A DNA stretch of 64,000 nt from Sphingomonas sp. R-74633 (GTDB taxonomy: Bacteria; Pseudomonadota; Alphaproteobacteria; Sphingomonadales; Sphingomonadaceae), in the NCBI RefSeq assembly GCF_013416555.1, contig NZ_JACCFG010000004.1, forward strand, positions 533,301 through 597,300. The letters run 5' to 3'. Positions 41,333-48,211 of this stretch are shown here, piece after piece. Position 1 is the first letter of the stretch, and every line of letters starts with the position of its first letter. Position numbers and translations under genes: made by a program. Below the pieces are notes generated by a model that was not told where the DNA came from, searched no databases, and was given only the letters and a program-made list of their open reading frames with translations.

Positions 41333-41461
41333 GCTGGCGAATGCCGGTGGGACTACTGGACAGAGCACCCGCCCTTTTACGGCGGGAGGTCGGCGGTTCA
41401 ACTCCGCCTCCGGGCAACCGGATAGCTCAGGGAAATGTCTCGCCAACCCGTCGTCGCCGGC
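41333..41461 (+). ncRNA. Y-RNA-like element 4 with permuted tRNA-Lys-like module
   Basis: Outer stem GCTGGCGA/TCGCCGGC (41333-41340 with 41454-41461, one T-G wobble). Inner stem GGTGGGAC/GTCTCGCC (41346-41353 with 41437-41444, two wobbles). Core in permuted order: anticodon arm CCCGCC-CTTTTAC-GGCGGG (41368-41386, anticodon UUU), variable AGGTC, T arm GGCGG-TTCAACT-CCGCC (41392-41408), acceptor-like stem TCCGG/CCGGA closed by a GCAA tetraloop (41409-41422), and TAGCTCAGGG, the 5' part of a D arm whose 3' strand is missing. Confidence 0.82.
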
Positions 41462-41474
41462 ACCCGAATTTCAT

Positions 41475-41576
41475 GCTGGCGAATGCCGGCGAGACTACAC
41501 GGTAAAGGCCGAAAGGCCGAGCGGTTCGACTCCGCCCCGAGCAATTCGGGATGTCTCGCCAAAACTCGTCGCCAGC
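41475..41576 (+). ncRNA. Y-RNA-like element 5 with reduced tRNA-like module
   Basis: Outer stem GCTGGCGA/TCGCCAGC (41475-41482 with 41569-41576, perfect). Inner stem GGCGAGAC/GTCTCGCC (41488-41495 with 41553-41560, perfect). The anticodon arm is replaced by a GGCC-GAAA-GGCC hairpin (41507-41518). The T arm GCGG-TTCGACT-CCGC (41521-41535) is kept, followed by a short capped stem CCCGA/TCGGG (41536-41550) in the place of the acceptor. No D arm. The rtcB ribosome binding site GGAGG (41592-41596) lies just beyond it. Confidence 0.8.
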
Positions 41577-41601
41577 GTCAGGATAGCTGAAGGAGGTCGA
41601 G

Positions 41602-42828
41602 ATGACCGAGGCATTGTATGATTTCCAGCACGTCGAAGGCGGCGTGCCGATCAAGATGTGGACCCGCGGCGTTCCGGTCGAAGACGGCGCCCGGGCGCAG
41701 CTCGCGCGCGCGGCGCAGATGCCGTTCGTGTTCAAGCACGTCGCCGCGATGCCCGACGTCCATGTCGGCATCGGCGCCACCGTGGGTTCCGTGATCCCGA
41801 CCAGGGGCGCGGTGATTCCGGCGGCGGTGGGCGTCGACATCGGCTGCGGCATGATGGCCGCGCGCACCTCGCTGGTGGCGAGCGACCTGCCCGACAATCT
41901 GGAGGGCATCCGCTCCGCGATCGAGCAGGCGGTGCCGCACGGCCGCTCGGTCGGGCGTTCCAAGCGCGACACGGGGTCGTGGGGCGATCCGCCCGCGGCG
42001 ATCGTCGAGGCCTGGGCGACGCTTGCGCTGCGCTTCGAGCGGATTTGCGACAAGCATCCGAAGCTGAAGAACACGAACAACCTCGTGCATCTCGGCACGC
42101 TGGGCACCGGCAATCACTTCATCGAGCTGTGTCTCGACGAAGAGCAGCGGGTGTGGGTGATGCTTCACTCGGGGTCGCGCGGCGTCGGCAACGCGATCGG
42201 GACCTTCTTCATCGAACTGGCGAAGAAGGACATGCGCAAATGGCACATCAACCTGCCCGATGAGGACCTGGCCTATTTCCCGGAAGGGACCGACCATTTC
42301 GACGACTATGTCGAGGCGGTCGGCTGGGCCCAGGACTTTGCCGCGCTCAACCGGCGGATGATGATGACCAATGTCATCCGTGCGCTGCGCGGGCAGATCG
42401 CCAAGCCGTTCGACGCGGAGCTGGAGGCAGTCAACTGCCACCACAACTACGTCCAGCGCGAGAATCATTTCGGCGAGAATGTCCTCGTCACCCGCAAGGG
42501 CGCCGTGCGCGCAGCCAAGGGGGTGATGGGGATCATCCCGGGATCGATGGGCGCAAAGTCGTTCATCGTCCGGGGTCTCGGAAACCCGGAATCGTTCGAC
42601 AGCTGCAGTCACGGCGCGGGCCGGGTGATGAGCCGGACCGCAGCGAAGAAGCTGGTGACGCTCGACGAGCATATCCGCGACACCGCGGGTGTGGCGTGCC
42701 GCAAGGACGAAGGTGTGATCGACGAAACGCCGAAGGCGTACAAGCCGATCGAGGCCGTGATGGCCGCGCAGGCGGACCTGGTCGAGATCGTGCACACGCT
42801 GAAGCAGGTGGTGTGCGTCAAGGGATAG
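41602..42828 (+). CDS. rtcB: RtcB, 3'-phosphate/5'-hydroxyl RNA ligase
   Basis: 408 residues. RtcB joins RNA 3'-phosphate or 2',3'-cyclic phosphate ends to 5'-OH ends using GTP and Mn2+. Metal and catalytic residues are in place: C82 (GVDIGCGM), H172 (GTGNHFIE), H189 (LHSGSRG), H280/H281 (AVNCHHNY) and the guanylylated H337 (SHGAGR). Length is like E. coli RtcB. A strong GGAGG lies before ATG 41602. It follows the Y-RNA array and would be made from the same sigma-54 transcript, ready to seal RNAs cut by toxin nucleases. Confidence 0.97.
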   Translation: MTEALYDFQHVEGGVPIKMWTRGVPVEDGARAQLARAAQMPFVFKHVAAMPDVHVGIGATVGSVIPTRGAVIPAAVGVDIGCGMMAARTSLVASDLPDNLEGIRSAIEQAVPHGRSVGRSKRDTGSWGDPPAAIVEAWATLALRFERICDKHPKLKNTNNLVHLGTLGTGNHFIELCLDEEQRVWVMLHSGSRGVGNAIGTFFIELAKKDMRKWHINLPDEDLAYFPEGTDHFDDYVEAVGWAQDFAALNRRMMMTNVIRALRGQIAKPFDAELEAVNCHHNYVQRENHFGENVLVTRKGAVRAAKGVMGIIPGSMGAKSFIVRGLGNPESFDSCSHGAGRVMSRTAAKKLVTLDEHIRDTAGVACRKDEGVIDETPKAYKPIEAVMAAQADLVEIVHTLKQVVCVKG

Positions 42829-42877
42829 CTCTCGTCGAGCCCTTGGCGCGCACCGCCAAAACTCTTTGGAATTTCCC

Positions 42878-43675
42878 ATGACTGCCCAAGTTCACGACCC
42901 CATCGATCCCGCCGTGCGGCGCGAGATCGAGACGCGGCTCGATGCCGTCGAGGCGACGCAAGGCGTTCGCCTGCTGATGGCAATCGAGTCCGGCTCGCGG
43001 GCCTGGGGCTTCCCCTCGCCCGACAGCGATTACGACGTGCGCTTCGTCTATGTGCGGCCGCGCGACTGGTATCTGTCGCTCGCGCCGGGCCGTGACGTGA
43101 TTGAGCATCCGATCGTCGACGAGATCGACCTGAACGGCTGGGACGTGCGCAAGACGCTCGGGCTGCTGCTGAGGTCGAATGCCGTGGTCAGCGAGTGGAT
43201 GCTGTCGCCGATCCGCTACCGCGCCGACGATCCGTTCATCGGCAAGCTGGCGGCGCTGGCGGACGACCTGCTCGATCCGCGGGCGCTGGCGCTGCACTAT
43301 GCCAATCTCGGCCGGGCGGCATCGAACCGCTGGCTTGATCGGCCGGGTGACGTGCCGGTGAAGAAGTACTTCTACGCGCTTCGCCCGGCGCTGGCGGTGA
43401 GGGCCCTGCGCCTGCGCCCCGATGCGCGCCCGCCGATGAACCTGCAGGCGCTGGTCGAGGTCACCGAGCTGCCGGCCGCACTGGTCGAGCAGATCGCCTT
43501 GCTGGTCGCGGCGAAGAGCCGGACCAACGAGCTGTCGAACGGCACGCGGGTGCCGGAGATCGACGCGCTGATCGGCGACGAACTCGGCCGCGCCGCCGAA
43601 TTGCCGGCGACGCCGATGCGCGCGGATGCGGAAGCGCGGGCAAGCGAACTCTTTGTGGAACTGGTGAATTCATGA
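42878..43675 (+). CDS. RlaP-type nucleotidyltransferase (RNA-repair associated)
   Basis: 265 residues of the polymerase-beta nucleotidyltransferase superfamily. The active-site block is IESGSRAWGFPSPDSDYDVRFVYVR (about 38-62 from the start): GS followed by D-x-D-V. The rest (KYFYALRPALAVRALR, LPPMNLQAL-like segment) matches the family known as RlaP, found next to RNA ligases. Predicted to add or transfer nucleotides at RNA ends; biochemical role is not established. ATG 42878 follows only a weak ribosome binding site; TTG 42866 would add four residues. It lies between rtcB and rtcA and overlaps rtcA by four bases. Confidence 0.85.
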   Translation: MTAQVHDPIDPAVRREIETRLDAVEATQGVRLLMAIESGSRAWGFPSPDSDYDVRFVYVRPRDWYLSLAPGRDVIEHPIVDEIDLNGWDVRKTLGLLLRSNAVVSEWMLSPIRYRADDPFIGKLAALADDLLDPRALALHYANLGRAASNRWLDRPGDVPVKKYFYALRPALAVRALRLRPDARPPMNLQALVEVTELPAALVEQIALLVAAKSRTNELSNGTRVPEIDALIGDELGRAAELPATPMRADAEARASELFVELVNS

Positions 43676-44688
43676 TCATCATCGATGGATCGGAAGGCGA
43701 AGGCGGGGGGCAGATCGTGCGCAATGCGTGCGCGCTGTCGCTCGCCACCGGCAAGCCCTTCCGCATCACCAATGTGCGCGGCAAGCGCGAGAAGCCGGGG
43801 CTGATGCGCCAGCACGTCACCGCAATCGAGGCCGCGTGCGCGATCGGCGGGGCGATCTGCGAAGGTGTGGCGGTGGGATCGTCCGAAATCGCCTTCACGC
43901 CCGGCCGCGTGGTGGCGGGTGAGTATCACTTCGCGGTCGGCTCCGCGGGGAGCACCGGGCTCGTCTTCCAGACGGTGCTGATGCCCTTGCTGCTCACTGG
44001 CGGGCGTTCGCGGCTGGTGCTCGAGGGCGGCACGCACAACATGCTCGCCCCGCCGTTCGACTTCATCGCGCGCGCCTTCGTGCCGGTGCTGCGCCGTATG
44101 GGTGCGCGGATCGAGCTGCGGCTGATCCGCCACGGCTTCTATCCGCGCGGCGGCGGGCGGATCGAAGTCGAGATCGAACCCGGCACGCTCACGCCGATCG
44201 ACTGTATCGATCGCGGGGCGCCGCTATCGGTGTCGGCGACGGCGCTGGTTGCCGGACTCGCCTACGAGATCGGCAAGCGCGAGATCGAGACGGTGCGCAA
44301 GCTGCTGCCCGACTGGCCCGAGGACGCCTTCGCGGTGCGCCAGCTTCCCGAGGAGCAGGGGCCGGGCAACGCGCTGCTGCTCGAGGCGGAGTTCGAGCAC
44401 GCGACCGAGATCGTCACCGGCTTCGGCAAGCTCGGCGTATCGGCGGAGTCGCTGGCGAAGACCGCGGCGCAGCGGATGGCGGGGTTTCTCGAATCGGACG
44501 CGTTCGCCGGGCCGTATCTCGCGGACCAGTTGCTGCTGCCGTTCGCGCTCACCGGCGGGGGCAGCTTCACGACGGTGAAGCCGAGCCAGCATGCGCGCAC
44601 CGCGGCGGACATCATCGAACGCTTCACCGACCAGCGCTGGACCTTCGCCCAGCAGCCGGGCGGGCGTCACCTGGTGTCGCGCCGATAA
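43672..44688 (+). CDS. rtcA: RtcA, RNA 3'-terminal phosphate cyclase
   Basis: 338 residues. RtcA uses ATP to turn RNA 3'-phosphates into 2',3'-cyclic phosphates, substrates of RtcB. Family landmarks: DGSEGEGGGQIVRN at the N-terminus, GGTHNMLAPPFDF (119-131), GFYPRGGGR (155-163), and the adenylylated His307 in KPSQHARTA, matching E. coli His309. ATGA overlap with the RlaP-type gene shows translational coupling. A strong stem-loop follows the stop and closes the operon. Confidence 0.96.
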   Translation: MIIIDGSEGEGGGQIVRNACALSLATGKPFRITNVRGKREKPGLMRQHVTAIEAACAIGGAICEGVAVGSSEIAFTPGRVVAGEYHFAVGSAGSTGLVFQTVLMPLLLTGGRSRLVLEGGTHNMLAPPFDFIARAFVPVLRRMGARIELRLIRHGFYPRGGGRIEVEIEPGTLTPIDCIDRGAPLSVSATALVAGLAYEIGKREIETVRKLLPDWPEDAFAVRQLPEEQGPGNALLLEAEFEHATEIVTGFGKLGVSAESLAKTAAQRMAGFLESDAFAGPYLADQLLLPFALTGGGSFTTVKPSQHARTAADIIERFTDQRWTFAQQPGGRHLVSRR

Positions 44689-44695
44689 GAGGCAC

Positions 44696-44729
44696 GGTGG
44701 AATCCCGGCAAGCCGGCCGGGATTCCACC
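44696..44729 (+). terminator. Terminator of the RNA repair operon
   Basis: GGTGGAATCCCGG (44696-44708) pairs with CCGGGATTCCACC (44717-44729): a perfect 13-bp stem, 7 bases after the rtcA stop. A T-rich stretch (TTTGTTGTTTT) comes about 20 bases later. Confidence 0.8.
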
Positions 44730-44803
44730 AAAGCCGCGCGAGCTTCGCTTTGTTGTTTTGCGCGCGTGGCTTATCGCCTATCGTGGTTCGTCGGAGGGGC
44801 ACG

Positions 44804-45802
44804 ATGGGTATTTTCGATTTTCTCTCGAAGCAGTTTGTCGACGTCATTGACTGGGTCGACGAGCCCGGCACGCTGGCCATTCGCTATCCGATGCAGGATC
44901 GCGAGATCCAGAACGGCGCGCAGCTGACGGTCCGCAGCGGCCAGACGGCCCTGTTCTTCAACGAAGGCGAGATTGGCGACGCGTTCCTGCCCGGCCTTCA
45001 CACGCTGAAGACCGGCAATCTGCCGCTGCTTACCTCGCTGATGAACTGGGACAAGGGCTTCGCCTCCCCGTTCAAGGCGGATGTCTATTTCTACAGCCAG
45101 AAAGAGCAGACCGGGCTCAAATGGGGCACCGCGCAGCCGATCACGGTGCGCGACAAGGAATTCGGGCCGCTGCGCATCCGCGCGTTCGGCAGCTACAGCT
45201 TCCGGGTCGAGGACGTTGCCGCCTTTTCGGTGAAGATGATGGGCTCGCTCGAGCGGCTCACCGTCAGCGACATCGAGCCGCAGCTGCGTGCCGCGATCGC
45301 CACGTCGATCGCCTCGGCGTTGGGCGGCGGCGAGATCGCCTTTCTCGACCTTGCCGCCAACCAGTCGGTGCTGTCGGAGAAGCTCAAGGCCGCGGTCGAG
45401 CCCGCCTTCGCGCAATGGGGCCTGACCTGCACCAGCTTCTATATCGAGAGCCTGTCGCTCCCCGACGAAGTCCAGGCGCATCTCGACAAGGCGAGCTCGA
45501 TGCGCGTGGTCGGCGATCTCGACCGGTTCGTGCGCTTCCAGAGCGCCGAGGCGATCGAGACGGCGGCGGCGCAATCGGGCGGCGTCGCGGGTGCCGGCGC
45601 CGGCATGGCGGCGGGCATGGCGATCGGCCAGAGCATGATGGGCGGCGCGGCGAGCGCGCCCGCGGCGGCGGCCACCCCCGCAGCCCCGGCCGAGGACGCC
45701 TATGCCCAGATCGAGAAGCTCCACAAGCTGATGACGATGGGCGCAATCACCCAGGAAGAGTTCGACGCCAAGAAGACCGAGCTGCTCGGCCGTATCCGCT
45801 GA
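44804..45802 (+). CDS. SPFH/virion-core-like protein with C-terminal SHOCT domain
   Basis: 332 residues. An N-terminal SPFH-like domain (MGIFDFLSKQFVDVIDW, IRYPMQDREIQNGAQLTV, FRVEDVAAFSVKMMG, LTCTSFYIESLSLPDEVQAHL; about 1-250) is joined by a Gly/Ala-rich linker to a SHOCT helix pair (IEKLHKLMTMGAITQEEFDAKK, about 302-323). Such YdjI/virion-core-type proteins assemble on membranes, often beside stress proteins. GGAGGGG before ATG 44804 fixes the start. First gene of the overlapping polyamine-linked cluster. Confidence 0.85.
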   Translation: MGIFDFLSKQFVDVIDWVDEPGTLAIRYPMQDREIQNGAQLTVRSGQTALFFNEGEIGDAFLPGLHTLKTGNLPLLTSLMNWDKGFASPFKADVYFYSQKEQTGLKWGTAQPITVRDKEFGPLRIRAFGSYSFRVEDVAAFSVKMMGSLERLTVSDIEPQLRAAIATSIASALGGGEIAFLDLAANQSVLSEKLKAAVEPAFAQWGLTCTSFYIESLSLPDEVQAHLDKASSMRVVGDLDRFVRFQSAEAIETAAAQSGGVAGAGAGMAAGMAIGQSMMGGAASAPAAAATPAAPAEDAYAQIEKLHKLMTMGAITQEEFDAKKTELLGRIR

Positions 45803-45809
45803 CCTGCCG

Positions 45810-46484
45810 ATGAGCCTGCACGTCCCCTGCCCCAATTGCGGTGCCGATGTGGTGTTCCGCTCGCCCGCCTTGCCCAGCCGGGTGTGCGACTATTGCCACA
45901 CGATGCTGGTGCGCACCGGCGGCGACCTCACCCAGGTCGGCAAAGCGGCGGTGCTGCCGTTCGATGTGAGCCCGGTGCGGATCGGCATGCGCGGCAGCTA
46001 TGACGGCAAGGGATTCGAAGTGATCGGCCGGGTCCGCTGGAGCTGGACCGACGGCGCGTGGAACGAGTGGCTGCTGTTCTTCGACGACAACAGCAATGCC
46101 TGGCTCGGCGAGGCGATGGGGCAGTTCATGCTGCTGTGGGAGCGCCCGTTCACCGGCGTCCGCACCCAGGCGCTGCGCACCGTGGCGAATGGCGGCGAGG
46201 CGATACCGGGCAAGGAGGTCCAGCTCGACGGCATGAAGCTGACCATTTCCGATGCGCGCGAGGTCGTCTGTGTCGCCGCCGAAGGCGAGCTGCCGTTCAC
46301 CGCGCCTTCGGGCTGGCGGGTCTACAGCGTCGACCTGCGCGGCACCGGCCCCGAATGCGCCAACCTCCAGCGCGACGGCAAGGACGTGAGTTTCTACGAG
46401 GGCCGCTACGTGACGCTCGACGAACTGGCGCCGCATGGGTTGCGCGCGATCGAAGGCTGGGCACTGCCCGACTATGCTGCCTGA
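45810..46484 (+). CDS. Zinc-ribbon DUF4178 protein A
   Basis: 224 residues. A zinc ribbon at the N-terminus uses C7, C10, C26 and C29. One or more DUF4178 domains follow (IGMRGSYDGKGFEVIGRVRWSW, WNEWLLFFDDNSNAWLGEAMG). DUF4178 has no proven biochemical role; it clusters with SPFH, DUF350 and polyamine genes. It starts 7 bases after the SPFH gene and overlaps the next gene by 11 bases. Confidence 0.85.
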   Translation: MSLHVPCPNCGADVVFRSPALPSRVCDYCHTMLVRTGGDLTQVGKAAVLPFDVSPVRIGMRGSYDGKGFEVIGRVRWSWTDGAWNEWLLFFDDNSNAWLGEAMGQFMLLWERPFTGVRTQALRTVANGGEAIPGKEVQLDGMKLTISDAREVVCVAAEGELPFTAPSGWRVYSVDLRGTGPECANLQRDGKDVSFYEGRYVTLDELAPHGLRAIEGWALPDYAA

Positions 46485-47841
46485 CGCCCCCCGCCCCGAC
46501 CTGCCGGCACCGGCACCCGCGCTGATGCCCGCCCCGGCGACGCACCCGCTGACCTGCCCGGGCTGCGGCGGCACGGTCGAGATCCGCGCGGCGGGCTATA
46601 CCGTCCATGTCGCCTGCCAATATTGCGGCTCGATCCTCGACGTCACCAACCCGCAAGTGAAGCTGGTGACGCAGTATCAGGAGGCGAACACTGCGCTCGA
46701 CATCCCGCTCGGCACGCGCGGCACGCTGCGCGGGGTTGAATGGGAGGCGATCGGCTGGCTGCGCCGCTCGCAGGACGGCTATCCGTGGGAGGAGTATCTC
46801 CTCTTCAACCCCTATCACGGCTATCGCTGGCTGGTGAATGTGCGCGGCGGGTGGAGCTTCGGCACGATGCTGACGCGCACGCCCGAATGGCGGACCTACG
46901 ACGCCTATGGGCTCGACTCTAGCTATTACCATCGCTTCTTCTACGGCGACGCCCAGGTCGACGACGTGCTCGGCGAATTCTACTGGCGCGTCGCGGTGGG
47001 CGAGACAGTGAAGACCGCCGACTGGGTGCGCCCCGGCGAAATGCTCTCCCGCGAGGAAGACGGGCACGAAGTCAGCTGGACGCTCAACGAATGGGTGCCC
47101 GAGAAGGAGATCACTAGGGCGTTCGGCGCGCCGAGCTCGGGCATGGTGTGGCCGCCTTTGCCCCACCAGCCTTCGCCTTGGGGCGGATGGCTCAAGGCCG
47201 GCGCGAAGATCGGCGGCGTGGCGCTCGCTTTCCTGCTGCTGTTCTCGATGTTCTTCGGCGGCACCGGCTGGTCGGCGGCTGGCTCGCTCGCCGTCGCACA
47301 GGACGGGCATGAGCAGACCGCGACGCTGGGGCCGATCACCTTCCGCAACCGCTACCAGCGGGTCGAGATCCGCGCCGATGTGCCGAGCCTGGAAAATGGC
47401 TGGGTCGATCTCGATTACAGCCTGGTCGATCGCAAGACGCAGCAGGTCTATGAAGCGTACGGTGCGGCGGAACGCTATTCGGGAAGCGATTCCGACGGCC
47501 CCTGGACCGAGGGTTCGCGCGATTCCGACATCTCGATCGCCAGCGTGCCGGCGGGCACCTATGACCTGGTGGTCGAATACAAGGGCAATCGCTGGACCGG
47601 CTCCTCCGGCTTTTCCAGTTCCGACCCCTATGGCCAGGAAATCAGCAGCGGCTGGATGGACGCCGCCAATGCGCCCAAGATCGAGGTGGAGGTGCGCCAG
47701 GGCACGCTGTTCGGCTCGAACATCCTGATCGCGCTGATCCTGCTCGCCGCGCCCTGGCTGATCGCGCTGGCGCTGCATCTCAGTTTCGAAAAGGCCCGCA
47801 CCGGCGAAAGCGACTACGCGCCGACAGGAGACGATGACTGA
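46474..47841 (+). CDS. Zinc-ribbon DUF4178 membrane protein B
   Basis: 455 residues. Zinc ribbon C28, C31, C48, C51, then a DUF4178 domain (GTLRGVEWEAIGWLRRSQDGYPWEEYLLFNPYHGY). Two membrane segments lie at about 245-262 and 425-443, flanking an extracytoplasmic beta-rich region (VEIRADVPSLENGWVDLDYSLV) that may be exposed to the periplasm. ATG 46474 overlaps the previous gene by 11 bases. Its closeness to DUF4178 protein A suggests they form a pair. Confidence 0.85.
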   Translation: MLPDAPRPDLPAPAPALMPAPATHPLTCPGCGGTVEIRAAGYTVHVACQYCGSILDVTNPQVKLVTQYQEANTALDIPLGTRGTLRGVEWEAIGWLRRSQDGYPWEEYLLFNPYHGYRWLVNVRGGWSFGTMLTRTPEWRTYDAYGLDSSYYHRFFYGDAQVDDVLGEFYWRVAVGETVKTADWVRPGEMLSREEDGHEVSWTLNEWVPEKEITRAFGAPSSGMVWPPLPHQPSPWGGWLKAGAKIGGVALAFLLLFSMFFGGTGWSAAGSLAVAQDGHEQTATLGPITFRNRYQRVEIRADVPSLENGWVDLDYSLVDRKTQQVYEAYGAAERYSGSDSDGPWTEGSRDSDISIASVPAGTYDLVVEYKGNRWTGSSGFSSSDPYGQEISSGWMDAANAPKIEVEVRQGTLFGSNILIALILLAAPWLIALALHLSFEKARTGESDYAPTGDDD

Positions 47842-47987
47842 TGAGCACGCGCAGCTTCTTCTACGCGCTCTGGTGCCTCGGCGTGATCGCGCTGTTCACG
47901 CTCACCGGTGTCTTCGCCTGGTCGCCCTTCGCCGAGGGCGGCGGCGCGCGCGCGCATTACGGCTTCTACGGCCCCCACCACAAATAA
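47841..47987 (+). CDS. 48-residue single-pass membrane peptide
   Basis: A small gene missing from long-ORF lists. MSTRSFFYALWCLGV begins one hydrophobic segment (about 6-27), and a His-rich tail ends GFYGPHHK. AGGAG at 47826-47830 and a one-base overlap with the upstream stop (TGATG) support translation. It lies in the same spot of a tightly packed operon, so it is likely a subunit of the membrane complex. Family unknown. Confidence 0.7.
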   Translation: MSTRSFFYALWCLGVIALFTLTGVFAWSPFAEGGGARAHYGFYGPHHK

Positions 47988-47998
47988 GGGAGACGAAC

Positions 47999-48211
47999 AT
48001 GGTCACCACGCTTCCGGCGCTTCTCGCCACCCTGCTCTATGCGTTCCTCGGCATCATCGTCTTCGTGATCGGCTTTGTCGTGCTCGACCTGCTGACCCCG
48101 GGGAAGCTGTGGCAGGAGATCCGCGAGAACCAGAATGTCGCCGTCGCGATCTTCTCGGGCGCGGTCGCGATCGGGCTGGCGATCATCGTCGCCGCCGCCA
48201 TTCATGGCTGA
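47999..48211 (+). CDS. DUF350 membrane protein
   Basis: 70 residues with two membrane segments (about 8-32 and 47-68) linked by the polar stretch LLTPGKLWQEIRENQN. GKLWxEIxENQNxAVAI is the DUF350 signature; the family is small and has no proven role. GGGAG 7 bases before ATG. It overlaps the spermidine-synthase-like gene by eight bases. Confidence 0.88.
   Translation: MVTTLPALLATLLYAFLGIIVFVIGFVVLDLLTPGKLWQEIRENQNVAVAIFSGAVAIGLAIIVAAAIHG

Noticed and set aside
40937..41576. A cluster of ordinary tRNA genes
   Set aside because: T arms and D arms are clear, but they come in permuted order, acceptor ends are closed by tetraloops, and each unit is enclosed in a Y-type stem; none gives a normal cloverleaf in linear order.
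40937..41576. A CRISPR-like array because of five regularly repeated motifs
   Set aside because: The repeated parts are short and differ in the stems, unit lengths vary from 83 to 152 bases, and no cas genes are near.
41106..41621. A plus-strand open frame through the Y-RNA array into rtcB
   Set aside because: Its codons run across conserved RNA stems, the product has no domain, and the rtcB start at 41602 with GGAGG is in another frame.
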